From Candidatus Nitrohelix vancouverensis (lineage in GTDB: Bacteria > Nitrospinota > Nitrospinia > Nitrospinales > VA-1), in NCBI GenBank assembly GCA_015698305.1, contig CP048620.1, forward strand, positions 1,886,557-1,950,556: DNA of 64,000 bases. Reading direction: 5' to 3'. Within the stretch, counting starts at the first letter, position 1, and every line of letters begins with the position of its first letter. Of this stretch, positions 44,977 through 53,893 are shown piece after piece. The notes beneath the pieces are model-generated. The model was not told the origin of the DNA. It saw only the letters and a program-made list of their open reading frames with translations, and did not search any database. Made by a program: the position numbers and the translations under genes.

Positions 44977-45102
44977 TCAATTTAAAATCTACCTGCTCTT
45001 GATCGGTTTTTTAATAGTTGCTCGAAAAATCTACTTGCTCTTGAACCATTCTTTGATACCTGTTTGAAAAATCTACTTGCTCTTGAACAGGTCTTGAATG
45101 CC
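44977..45102 (-). repeat. Three tandem 42-bp repeats at the 3' end of fliD
   Basis: Three imperfect copies occupy 45061-45102, 45019-45060 and 44977-45018. The first codes for the last nine residues of FliD (GIQDLFKSK) and its TAG stop. The second reads GIKEWFKSK and stop, the third TIKKPIKSR and stop, all in the same frame, since 42 is a multiple of three. Each copy continues with ATTTT after the stop. Stops lie at 45073-45075, 45031-45033 and 44989-44991. The pattern suggests tandem duplication of the FliD tail, with the last copy most diverged. Confidence 0.9.
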
Positions 45103-46695
45103 TGCCAGAGCTTGTGAAAAAGTGTCTTTCTGAGAATTGAGTCTACCGACGACAATTTCCATGTTCGTGAACTTGCGTTGCAAGTCTTCTTCAAACAGCA
45201 ACAGCCGCTCTTCCATCTTTAATATGGTCGTGTCAAAATCTGAAATCGTGTCTTCGACCGTATCGATTTCTGAGGACAGCGGTCCGTTGAGAGAGGTGTC
45301 TACCAAAAGATTCAGACTGCGATTCAAAATCTCTCCAACGCCCAGAGTCAACGTGATGGAGCCATAACTGCCGTCGCTCAAACTGGAAACGCGAAAGTTC
45401 AATCCTTCTGCGTCGGTGCCTTCGGCGCCTGCATAAAAATTGCCTCCGCCGACCGCGTCGACGTAATTGTTTTCTCCCGCTTTGCTGAGTTGCGGAACGC
45501 CGTTTTGCACGCGAATGTCATAGCTTCCCGATTGAGTTTCTTTGGTAAAGCCAACAAAAGTGATGCCGACATTGCTGGTGGAGCCTGTGCTGGTGAACAG
45601 CTTGCTGACGTTCTGTGGATCGCTTGCAAGCGCGCTGGTAAATTCGCTTTTATCGAGTAGCAATGTGCCGTCGGACTGCGTGGAAATACCGATCTGGGCC
45701 AGAAAATTGAACTGTCCTGTTACGCCCTGAACCTGATTCGTTATGGTGGAGCGTAAAGTCTGTTGCAGATTCTGGACGGTAAAATTACCAAACAGGGTGC
45801 CGGTTTGATTGGTCGATACATCGACTTTCAATTGTTCGCCAATGAACAGCATCAGATCGTTGAAGCCTTCGACAAAATTAGAAATCTTGTCCGTCACGGC
45901 GTTTGTATCTGTAGACAGCGTCAATACACCGGTTCCCACAGACTGCAGGGATAAGGTGACTCCTGGCAAAACGTCGTTGACGACGTTCGAGTTTTTTGAA
46001 ATCGCGATGCCATCCACTTCCATCAATGCATTTTGCGCCGCTTGCGTCTGGGTGAAACTGGTGACTTCGGTGTCGTTGCCTCCGAGTCCGCCAATGAAGT
46101 GCTGGATGGTCACCTCGTTGTTGACGCCGGTTTTCGTGCCTGAAATGAGTAGCTTGATCGGGTTGGTCGGGTCGCCATCGTTCAAAAAAGATGCTGAAAC
46201 ATTGGCCCCGGAGTTATTGATGGCAAGCCGCAGTCCATCAACGGTGTTGTTTGAGGAATCGATGATGATGCTGACGGTTTTGGTCCCGTCAAAGATCTCT
46301 ACGGTGCCGCTGGGCACTGTTGCGCCTGTGGATCGATAGCCTTCGGAAACGATTTTGGTTTCTTTAGCCAGCTGGGTGACGTTGAGCGAAAAGGTGCCGG
46401 ATGTTGCTGAACTGGTCGAGGTGATGTCGACCACGGTGTTGCCGCTGGATGTGTCGTTGTTGGAAAATTGCCCTTTGGTGGACAGCAGTCGGCCGTCTGT
46501 GTTGATAGTGTTGACGACACTCTTGAAGGTCTGCAAACGGGATTTTAGTTCCTGGAAAACGGAAAGTTTCTGGACCTCTCTCTCCTGCTGGGAGATCATC
46601 AGTTCAATCGGCTGCGCTTCGAGAGAAACCAGATTGTTGATGATGCCCTGGGAGTCGAGTCCTGAATTGATTCCAGAAAGAGATGCGATTGCCAT
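45073..46695 (-). CDS. fliD: Flagellar filament capping protein FliD
   Basis: A 540-residue protein. The N-terminal helix SGINSGLDSQGIINNLVSLEAQPIEL-like region (LDSQGIINNLVSLEAQPIEL), the FliD_N segment LSVFQELKSRLQTFK and the C-terminal helical region SSEIDTVEDTISDFDTTI and RLLLFEEDLQRKFTNMEIVV with GRLNSQ are typical. The middle is rich in Thr, Ser, Gly and Asn. FliD caps the growing filament. A sigma-28-like promoter lies at 46742-46769. Its tail is duplicated twice beyond the stop (see repeat). fliS follows. Confidence 0.92.
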   Translation of the reverse strand: MAIASLSGINSGLDSQGIINNLVSLEAQPIELMISQQEREVQKLSVFQELKSRLQTFKSVVNTINTDGRLLSTKGQFSNNDTSSGNTVVDITSTSSATSGTFSLNVTQLAKETKIVSEGYRSTGATVPSGTVEIFDGTKTVSIIIDSSNNTVDGLRLAINNSGANVSASFLNDGDPTNPIKLLISGTKTGVNNEVTIQHFIGGLGGNDTEVTSFTQTQAAQNALMEVDGIAISKNSNVVNDVLPGVTLSLQSVGTGVLTLSTDTNAVTDKISNFVEGFNDLMLFIGEQLKVDVSTNQTGTLFGNFTVQNLQQTLRSTITNQVQGVTGQFNFLAQIGISTQSDGTLLLDKSEFTSALASDPQNVSKLFTSTGSTSNVGITFVGFTKETQSGSYDIRVQNGVPQLSKAGENNYVDAVGGGNFYAGAEGTDAEGLNFRVSSLSDGSYGSITLTLGVGEILNRSLNLLVDTSLNGPLSSEIDTVEDTISDFDTTILKMEERLLLFEEDLQRKFTNMEIVVGRLNSQKDTFSQALAGIQDLFKSK

Positions 46696-46741
46696 TTAGA
46701 TTCTCAAGTGTACAAGGGTTGATCCAACTGCTTACCAGTAG

Positions 46742-46769
46742 ATATCGGCCTGTTTGGATTCAAACTTTA
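46742..46769 (-). promoter_or_regulatory. Sigma-28 (FliA)-type promoter of fliD
   Basis: On the minus strand TAAAGTTT (46762-46769), a 12-base gap, then GCCGATAT (46742-46749). The consensus is TAAAGTTT, N11, GCCGATAA, so it differs by one base of spacing and one base at the end. It lies about 47 bases upstream of the fliD ATG. Confidence 0.75.
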
Positions 46770-46937
46770 ACGGATTCTGGCTTTAGCGACGCGTTTGATC
46801 GAATGCGGAATTTATCTTGGCGGCAGGGCGGGGAAAATCCTGTAACTCTTTTAATTATAAGGCTTCTAAAAAAACGCTTGATTTGATGGTTTGGGGCGCT
46901 AAAGTGAGCTTTAAAAGATAATTTGAAAGAGATTGCT

Positions 46938-47618
46938 ATGAACGAACAAATGGGCCTGTTTGGCGATATGGATGATTCAACGCCCGTTTTGGTAAAGAAA
47001 ACGGAACCGGTGGCGGCGACGAAACCGAGGATTTTATATTTCGACCTGGAAACCCAGAAGGGGTCGAACGACGTGGGTGGCTGGTCGAATATCCATAAAA
47101 TGTTGCTCGCCGTCGGCGTGGTGTGGGACAGCCGGGAGGATAAATACTTTTCTTATTTTGAAAAGGATGCGCCCGCTCTGTTGGAAAAACTACGTTCCGC
47201 CGATCTGGTGGTGGGGTTTAACGTGATTGGTTTTGATTATACGGTGATGCAACCTTACGCAGAATTTGATCTTGCGGAGATCAATACTTTCGACATGATT
47301 CTTGATGTGAAGAAAAAACTGGGCTTCCGTCTGGCTCTGAATCACCTGGCGCAATACACGCTGGACGCCGAAAAGAGCGCCGACGGTCTGGTGTCTTTAC
47401 AATGGTACAAGGAATACGAAGCGTCCGGCGACCCGGCCCTGTTAAAGAAAATTGAAAGCTACTGCATTCAGGACGTGCAGATCACCCGAGATTTATTCTT
47501 GTTCGGAGCGGATAACGGCTACGTGAATTACCAGACGCGCGGCGGTAAAAACGCGCGCATGGAAGTGGACTGGAAAATAGAGAATTTCCTGCCCGCCCAA
47601 AAGAAACTGGCGCCCTGA
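46938..47618 (+). CDS. DEDD-type 3'-5' exonuclease-like protein
   Basis: A 226-residue protein of the DnaQ/RNase H fold. Catalytic residues are in LYFDLETQKG (Asp-x-Glu), LVVGFNVIGFDYTVM and SYCIQDVQITRDL (YCxxDV). It matches the predicted ribonuclease-H-like group (RNase_H_2) often fused to, or beside, helicases; here it is alone. It probably degrades DNA or RNA ends. An ATG at 46938 with GAAAGAG upstream is chosen over a TTG at 46923. The stop is one base from the convergent moxR stop. Confidence 0.78.
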   Translation: MNEQMGLFGDMDDSTPVLVKKTEPVAATKPRILYFDLETQKGSNDVGGWSNIHKMLLAVGVVWDSREDKYFSYFEKDAPALLEKLRSADLVVGFNVIGFDYTVMQPYAEFDLAEINTFDMILDVKKKLGFRLALNHLAQYTLDAEKSADGLVSLQWYKEYEASGDPALLKKIESYCIQDVQITRDLFLFGADNGYVNYQTRGGKNARMEVDWKIENFLPAQKKLAP

Positions 47619-47619
47619 T

Positions 47620-48609
47620 TTATTTTTCCTTGACCCAGCCCAGCAGTTTGTCCACAACGGCGGGAGTGGTGACGTTCTCCGCTTCCGCTTTGAAGTTCAG
47701 GATGATCCGGTGCTCCAGCGCCTGACGCGCGATGGACTTGACGTCTTCAATTGAGACGGTGGTTCGATTGTCCATCAATGCCTTGGCTTTCGCGCCGAGA
47801 AGCAGGTACTGCGAAGCGCGCGGCCCCGCCCCCCATTCCACCCATTCATTGATAAAATCCGCTCCGGTTCCATTGTTGCTGGGGCGCGTCGCCTGCGCGA
47901 GTCGCACCGCGTATTGCGCCACATGTTCTGAGACGGGAACGCGCGGCACCAGGTCCTGGAGTTTTTGAACTTCTTCCGCATTGAGCACGACTTCCAGTTC
48001 CGGCGTGTCGCCCGAGGTGGTGGACAGGGCGATTTGCACCTCCTGCTCGAATGACGGGTAGGTGACGTTGATGAGGAACATGAATCGGTCGAGTTGGGCT
48101 TCCGGCAAAGGGTAGGTGCCTTCGTGTTCGATCGGGTTCTGCGTTGCGAATACGAGGAAGGGCTGATCCAGATCGTAGGTGTTGCCGCCGACCGTGACCT
48201 GCTTTTCCTGCATCGCCTGTAGCAAGGCGGCTTGCGTTTTGGGCGGCGTGCGGTTGATTTCGTCCGCCAGAATAACGTTAGCGAAGATCGGCCCCTTGAT
48301 GAATCGGAACGAGCGTCCGCCGGTCGATTGATCTTCATAAAGGATATCTGTTCCCGTGATGTCCGAAGGCATCAGGTCGGGCGTGAACTGGATGCGGCTG
48401 AATTTGAGATTGAGCACGCGCGCGAGCGCGCTCATCAGCAGGGTCTTGGCGAGTCCCGGAACGCCGACAAACAGACAATGTCCCTTGCAGAACAGGGCGA
48501 TCAGCAGGTTTTCAATGACCTCTTCCTGACCAATGATGATTTTGCCAATTTCACGGGTCACTTTTTCTTTTGCCTGGACCAGTTCGGCGGCCAGTTTCAT
48601 ATCATCCAT
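47620..48609 (-). CDS. MoxR family AAA+ ATPase
   Basis: A 329-residue ATPase with VGVPGLAKTLLMSALARVL (Walker A), VILADEINRTPPKTQAALLQ (Walker B), FLVFATQNPIEHEGTYPLPEAQ (sensor 1) and a C-terminal lid (about 235-325). MoxR proteins act as chaperones on VWA-domain complexes. Here the usual DUF58 and VWA genes are missing; the two upstream genes are a gluzincin-TPR protein and a DUF4175 protein. It is convergent with the exonuclease gene, with one base between stops. Confidence 0.92.
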   Translation of the reverse strand: MDDMKLAAELVQAKEKVTREIGKIIIGQEEVIENLLIALFCKGHCLFVGVPGLAKTLLMSALARVLNLKFSRIQFTPDLMPSDITGTDILYEDQSTGGRSFRFIKGPIFANVILADEINRTPPKTQAALLQAMQEKQVTVGGNTYDLDQPFLVFATQNPIEHEGTYPLPEAQLDRFMFLINVTYPSFEQEVQIALSTTSGDTPELEVVLNAEEVQKLQDLVPRVPVSEHVAQYAVRLAQATRPSNNGTGADFINEWVEWGAGPRASQYLLLGAKAKALMDNRTTVSIEDVKSIARQALEHRIILNFKAEAENVTTPAVVDKLLGWVKEK

Positions 48610-48690
48610 TGAGTTGCTCCATAAAATAATAAGCGCCTTTGAGATCGTTACTGCGAACGGCGCGGAATTCGAAGGTTTGGCGTCAAAACT

Positions 48691-50250
48691 TCATTCTATA
48701 TAGCTATACAAGGTCTCTTGCAATCGTTTTTTGTCCGGCAGACCCAGGCTTTGATAGGTTTGAATGAGTTGCAGGTGGACGTAGGGATTGAAAGGATTGA
48801 TGCGCAGAGCCTGCTCCAGATAGCTTTGCGCTTTCGGTCGGTCATTGGTTTGCAGATAGACGTTCGCCAGATTCACCAGCGTGGTCGAGAACATGGGGTA
48901 GAATTCGAGACTCTTTTGTAACAGGAGTTCCGCTTTCTCCGGATCGCCGGAACTGAGGTAAGCGGCGGCGAGTTTGTTGTAAAGGATCGGGTTGAGGCTT
49001 TCGGTTTCCTTGACGGCTTTTTCATATTCCACCACCGCCGCTTCCATGTAGTTGCGAGACTTCAGGACATCGGCGAGGAAGGTCAGGTCGCGCGTGCGCT
49101 TTTCCTGAATTTGACGGTAACTTGTTTCGTCTTCGCTTTCCCCGTCTTTCTTGAATTGCAGGAGCAAGGTTTTGTGACCGGGAATGTTCTTCAGTTTCAT
49201 TTTTCTGGCGTGGACTTCCCAGGCCTCCTGAAACTGCGCCAGCGAGAGTCCCAGCTCTCGTTCCAGCATCGGCGTGAACTCTTCCTTGCCGGTCGCCAGT
49301 TGCTCCAGCATTCGGGACAAGAAGGCTTCTCCTTTGAGTTCGAAAATATGTTCCATCATCGTAGACACCTGCGCGTAGGCCAGTTGAACGTCTTCCGCGG
49401 ATTTCAATTTGGCGAGCGAGGGCATCATCTGATCGAGGGAAATCAGGTAATTGTTTTCCAGTCCGCTGGCGAGGATGGTTTCCATGATCGGGTTCAGATA
49501 TTTTTTCTCACCGCGCCAACGGCTCTCAAGGTATTTGGCCGCGCCTTCATGCAACCAGAGCGGGAAATGATTCCTGCTCTTGCGCGTCAGTACATAATGC
49601 ACGTATTCATGGCTCAGCGTGTCCAGCCAGTTGTAGCCGCGCGCCAGATAGCGCGGGGAGATGATCATGATGCGATTGTATTTGCAAAGCGCAACGGTTC
49701 CCGATGTTTCGATATCCTTGAGGGTGAGAGGCGACACCTGGGAGAACGGCTCCTGGCCCGGATAGATTTCGACAATGATTTTTTCTTTGGGATGAAAACC
49801 GAGCAGGTCGCCCAGAATCTTGTAGGATGCTTCCAGCGCTTCTTCGGCGAAGGGCAGGAGGACCGCGTCGGGGCCATCGACATATCGGAACTCAAAGCGC
49901 TCAGATTTTCTGGTGACGAATCGTTTGGAGATTTTGTGCGTGGCGTTGACCAGCGTGCGGAATTCTTCGACGTTCTCATGTTGTCCGCCCACCTGCTTCA
50001 TGATATCGGCGGCGACCTCGTAATTTCCCTTGAAAAATTCAACGCGGGCTTTGAGAAAATAAGCGTCGCCAGAGGACGGATATTTTTTGATCAAGGCTTC
50101 GGCGAGTTCGTCCGCTTCCTCAATGGCCCAGTCGCCGACCAGTTCATGTCCCTTGAAAACCGCATCGGGGGTCGCGCGCAATTGTTGCGCTGAGACCGTT
50201 GACGCGACGAGGCTGAATAGAAAAATTGCGAAAATCGTTCGGAACATCAT
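48691..50250 (-). CDS. Exported gluzincin-like metallopeptidase with TPR repeats
   Basis: A 519-residue protein with a signal peptide (TIFAIFLFSLVASTVSAQQ). The peptidase MA-like core has SHEYVHYVLTRKSRNHFPLW near residue 215 (HExxH) followed by LHEGAAKYLESRW, where a Glu would be the third ligand. TPR repeats occur near residues 25-90 and 400-510 (DPEKAELLLQKSLEFYP, RPKAQSYLEQALRINP). Its role is unknown, but its position between moxR and a DUF4175 gene suggests an envelope system. The start overlaps the DUF4175 stop by 4 bases. Confidence 0.8.
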   Translation of the reverse strand: MMFRTIFAIFLFSLVASTVSAQQLRATPDAVFKGHELVGDWAIEEADELAEALIKKYPSSGDAYFLKARVEFFKGNYEVAADIMKQVGGQHENVEEFRTLVNATHKISKRFVTRKSERFEFRYVDGPDAVLLPFAEEALEASYKILGDLLGFHPKEKIIVEIYPGQEPFSQVSPLTLKDIETSGTVALCKYNRIMIISPRYLARGYNWLDTLSHEYVHYVLTRKSRNHFPLWLHEGAAKYLESRWRGEKKYLNPIMETILASGLENNYLISLDQMMPSLAKLKSAEDVQLAYAQVSTMMEHIFELKGEAFLSRMLEQLATGKEEFTPMLERELGLSLAQFQEAWEVHARKMKLKNIPGHKTLLLQFKKDGESEDETSYRQIQEKRTRDLTFLADVLKSRNYMEAAVVEYEKAVKETESLNPILYNKLAAAYLSSGDPEKAELLLQKSLEFYPMFSTTLVNLANVYLQTNDRPKAQSYLEQALRINPFNPYVHLQLIQTYQSLGLPDKKRLQETLYSYIE

Positions 50251-53200
50251 TTGACCAGTTCTTTGTAATATTCCATGACGCGCTTTTCATAACTCTCGGG
50301 AGTGGACTTCTTCATGGCGTTCAAAATCTCCTCCCGGAACGCCTTGGGCGCCTTGTATTGATCTTCTGAAGGCAGAAGCACTTTCTCCTTCTGCATGCGC
50401 GAAGAACCGCCGCGTCGCGAATCGCGCGATCGCCCAGTGCCGAGTTTCATCGGACTTTGGCGGCGTCCATTCTGGCCCATCTGCTGACCCGCGTCTCTCA
50501 TCTGTTTCAGCATGTCTTTGGTTTGTTTCAGACTGCTGAGGGCGCTGTTGCCCGAGGAGATACTGCCCGAGACGTCCGGTTCCTGCATCCGGCGCGAACT
50601 CTGCTCCATGAAACGCTCTGTCTGCGACATCATTTTTGAGAGTTGCGATGGGATGGATGGGTTCTTCTGATTCATCTCGGAGAACTGCTGTTCCATCTCA
50701 CGGGCTTCCTGGCTCAACTGCTGTTGCTGTTTCGCCATCTCTTGCAATTGTTGATTGTCCTGCGGCGTCAATCGCGACTGGAAGCTGTCCTTCATTTTTT
50801 TACCGAGCGAGCCGAGTTTCTTAGAAATCTCATTATTGAGATGGTTGATCGACTTGAGATCTTCATCAATACGATCGGCGATATCTTCCTTGCGATCTCT
50901 CGACATGCGCAGGTTGTTTTGCCAGCGGTAAATTTCAGGGTAAACGTTTTTGAACTCTTCGTTGAACTCCTTGAAGTCCGACAATTCGGCCAACTCTTCG
51001 AGGCTGTCATATTGTCGTTCGATTTGAGGGAGCGATTGGCGGAACTCGTGGAACTGACGCACCCGTAGAGAGTCAATATCGCCCTCGACCTCGGACAGTT
51101 TCCTTCTCGCCTTGTTCAATTCCTGAAACTGTTGGGTCACGTCGCCTTTCAGACTCGATTCCACCACCTCTTTTTCCATTTTGCGCAGGAACTCCTGAGC
51201 CGCGGCATGGCGGTCGAGTAGCTTCTCCAGACTTTGCATGGTGGGGTGAGAGGACAGAAAGTTTAGATCTCCTTTCAACAAGCTTTGCACCTGATTGACG
51301 AGTTCTTTCAACTCTTTAAAAAATTCGTCCATTTCGGAAGAAAAACTTTCCGATTGAGCGTCGCGTAGCGATTGATTGATCTTTGCGCCTTGATCGACCA
51401 GTTGTTTCTGTTTGTTTTCCAGCGAGTCGAGACTGTCGATGGATTGATCGAGTTGTTCCATGAGCTGTTGATCGACCATGTTCTCCATCTGGTTCTCGGC
51501 CTGCTCCAACTGGTTCGCCATGGACTGAATATCCTTGGACAAACGTTCCAGTTCTTTCATCGCCTGATCCATCTTGCCTTCGTTGGCGAGTTGCGAGATG
51601 CGATCCAGAGCGGCGGAAAAATTCTCAGGATTCATGTTTTTGAATGCGTTTCGATTCAAAAATTCATCAGGCAGGGACTGTGTCTGGCGCGCCAGCTGTT
51701 CCATCATTTTCTGCAAGGTCTGCTTCATCTTGTCAATTTTGGAACGCAAAGCGGATGAGTCGACGGATTTTTCCTGATCGCGGATCGCTTCGAATTCTTT
51801 TTTCAATTCTTCGGCGAGCGTTTCCAGTTGGTTTTCCAAATCCATGACCTGATCCATTTTTTGCCGGTTGGTCATGCGGATGAGAAAGAGTAAATCCGTT
51901 TCAAGTCGCCTGACCAGACGATCGTAAAGGGACTCATGCTCGGTCGGCGTGATGGAGACGGGCGTCGGTTTGTGAATGTTGTTCTGCATCTCCGTGAGCG
52001 CGGCGATGTGCTCCTGGCGCAAGCGCATCATCCCGTTGGCGAGATTCTCCATCAGATTGAGATAGCTCTGCGGAAAATCAGTGATCGCTTTTGCGCGTTC
52101 CAGTATGGATTGGGCCAGACCGATGGGTTCGATCATGCGGTCCACATTCTGCGAGAACAGCGGCTTCCATTTGAGCGGTCCTTTCGGAGACGAGACGAGG
52201 GTGACGCCTTCGACCAGATTATTCGCAAGCAGAGCGAGGAGCGTGTCGGCGAGTTGATCCTGCAAGGCCACCAGATCCTCGCGCTCTCGGTTGGAATCGA
52301 AGATGGTGAACGAATAGGTTTCCGATTGACCGAGATTGGGACCGGTCACGTTGTCGTTGTCCTGCGCTTCGATGTAATACTGCACTTCGTCGCCGGACTG
52401 AAGACCGAGCGCGCCCAGATCCCAGGTGTGGTCGCCTTGCGGCGCCTTCTCTGACAGTTTGTATTTTTTGATCGTCTCGCGATAGATTTCGCCGTTGATG
52501 TGAGCGACAAGGTCGACCTGGGATACGCCGTAATCGTCGGAACATTCGTAAAAGATTTTGATCTTGTCGGTTTCAAAATAAACCGGCTTGGGATTAGAGA
52601 GAAATAAAATGATTCGCGGCGACTTGTCCTTCTCCAGTTCGATGGGAAATTTTTCAGTCAAGCGATGTTTTTTGCCTTTGGAGTCTTTCGCGAGGATTTG
52701 GTAATGCCCCTCGTTGCGGGTCAGAAATGCGCCCTGAACCGCGCTCTCTCCAACCTGCTTCATGGCAAAATGATCTTCTTCATTGACCGCCAGTTCAACG
52801 GCGCGCGGCGCGGGCGTGATCTCGGCGCGTATTTTGACTTCGGTGCCGGGCAGGGCCTTCACCGCTCCATCTGAATTGGCGATGCGTTTTCCGGGCAGTC
52901 CGGTATAAGCGGGAAATTGCAGATGCAATTCGAGATTGTCGAGCTTGTAGGATGCGCCGTGCGCGTCTGCGTCCAAGGGGGCGCCTGACGAAGGACTTCC
53001 TGCAGGGGCTTCTGCGACCTGAGGCGAAGACCATTGCTGATAGCTCGTCGAAAAGAATCCCGGAGCGCCAAAATAAAGCGCGCCTATCAACGCCAATACG
53101 CTGGCAAAAACTGCGCGACTCTGCCTGACGGGCCTGGAGTTTACGAAATCGTCAGGCGATAAATCTTTCAGGGAATCCTGGGTTCGCGCGAGCAGTTCGC

Positions 53201-53579
53201 GAATGAAATCGAGAGAAACCGCGCGGTTGGACTCGGGATCGTCGAGGCGTTTTTGCAATTGCCAGGAATTGACCAAATCGTTGTTCAAGGTTTGCTGATT
53301 TTTTTCTACCAATAGAGCGGCGTCGCTCCCGCTAAAATGGGACCAGGCGCCGCGGATGAAAAAGCGATAAAAAATGAAAAGCAACGGTAGCGCGAACGCG
53401 GCGGCAAACCCGTAGGGCGGATGCAGGGCCGCTGGATAAAAATAAGCCAGCGTCGCGCCGGAGATGAGGAAGAGTCCCAGCCAGGCGACGGCGTACTGCA
53501 ACCCTGCGACGCTGAACACCGCGGCTCGTTTCCTGCGAACCCGGGCGATGAAATGATTGATTGCGTGACGCGCTTCCAT
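50247..53579 (-). CDS. Large DUF4175-type membrane coiled-coil protein
   Basis: An 1110-residue protein. Two membrane helices (about 25-70) and a third near 160-180 precede a region of beta structure (about 200-430). Residues 560-1000 are nearly all Gln/Glu/Leu/Met-rich heptads, for example QQLQEMAKQQQQLSQEAREM, followed by a basic tail (RRQSPMKLGTGRSRDSRR). This is the plan of DUF4175 proteins, which often occur beside MoxR ATPases. Large membrane-anchored coiled coils of this kind may form a scaffold. A possible extended -10 promoter (TGC TAAAAT, 53615-53623) is seen upstream. Confidence 0.82.
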   Translation of the reverse strand: MEARHAINHFIARVRRKRAAVFSVAGLQYAVAWLGLFLISGATLAYFYPAALHPPYGFAAAFALPLLFIFYRFFIRGAWSHFSGSDAALLVEKNQQTLNNDLVNSWQLQKRLDDPESNRAVSLDFIRELLARTQDSLKDLSPDDFVNSRPVRQSRAVFASVLALIGALYFGAPGFFSTSYQQWSSPQVAEAPAGSPSSGAPLDADAHGASYKLDNLELHLQFPAYTGLPGKRIANSDGAVKALPGTEVKIRAEITPAPRAVELAVNEEDHFAMKQVGESAVQGAFLTRNEGHYQILAKDSKGKKHRLTEKFPIELEKDKSPRIILFLSNPKPVYFETDKIKIFYECSDDYGVSQVDLVAHINGEIYRETIKKYKLSEKAPQGDHTWDLGALGLQSGDEVQYYIEAQDNDNVTGPNLGQSETYSFTIFDSNREREDLVALQDQLADTLLALLANNLVEGVTLVSSPKGPLKWKPLFSQNVDRMIEPIGLAQSILERAKAITDFPQSYLNLMENLANGMMRLRQEHIAALTEMQNNIHKPTPVSITPTEHESLYDRLVRRLETDLLFLIRMTNRQKMDQVMDLENQLETLAEELKKEFEAIRDQEKSVDSSALRSKIDKMKQTLQKMMEQLARQTQSLPDEFLNRNAFKNMNPENFSAALDRISQLANEGKMDQAMKELERLSKDIQSMANQLEQAENQMENMVDQQLMEQLDQSIDSLDSLENKQKQLVDQGAKINQSLRDAQSESFSSEMDEFFKELKELVNQVQSLLKGDLNFLSSHPTMQSLEKLLDRHAAAQEFLRKMEKEVVESSLKGDVTQQFQELNKARRKLSEVEGDIDSLRVRQFHEFRQSLPQIERQYDSLEELAELSDFKEFNEEFKNVYPEIYRWQNNLRMSRDRKEDIADRIDEDLKSINHLNNEISKKLGSLGKKMKDSFQSRLTPQDNQQLQEMAKQQQQLSQEAREMEQQFSEMNQKNPSIPSQLSKMMSQTERFMEQSSRRMQEPDVSGSISSGNSALSSLKQTKDMLKQMRDAGQQMGQNGRRQSPMKLGTGRSRDSRRGGSSRMQKEKVLLPSEDQYKAPKAFREEILNAMKKSTPESYEKRVMEYYKELVK

Positions 53580-53893
53580 TGAATGCTTCCTGAAAAATAA
53601 ATTGATTCCCTTCTATTTTAGCACTCCTCCGGTCGGAATGAAAATTTTGAAGCGTATCTTTTCAATGATCTTTTTTAACGATGCTCAGAGCTTTTCCTAC
53701 CTTTAAAATCGAATCGGCAAATAACTATCCTGCCGTGAGGCCTCGAAGGTCTGTCTGCATGGCGTCTTGCAGGGCAGAGCGTCTTCGGGGGATGGGAAAT
53801 CAAAGGATTGTGCAAACAAGGCCGGGGGCTGAAAAATTTTGTGATAGGGTCTGGGGAATATTTAACAGGGAATAGCGAAAACAGGAGCGCAGG
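53580..53893. other. Divergent intergenic region
   Basis: 314 bases between the DUF4175 gene (minus) and the gene at 53894 (plus). A minus-strand TAAAAT with TGC (53615-53623) may promote the DUF4175 gene. A 64-codon frame (53681-53875) looks non-coding: basic, Arg-rich, no ribosome site. I see no RNA gene or riboswitch motif. Confidence 0.4.

Noticed and set aside
44982-45194. A 70-codon minus-strand frame across the fliD tail with internal repeats
   Set aside because: The repeats come from the 42-bp DNA repeat read in a different frame from fliD; the frame overlaps fliD and lacks a start signal.
49111-50193. A 360-codon plus-strand frame opposite the gluzincin-TPR gene
   Set aside because: The minus-strand gene has a signal peptide, an HExxH site and TPRs; the antisense frame has none.
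53681-53875. A 64-codon frame in the divergent gap
   Set aside because: It is basic, Arg-rich, low in hydrophobic residues, without ribosome site or homologous motif.
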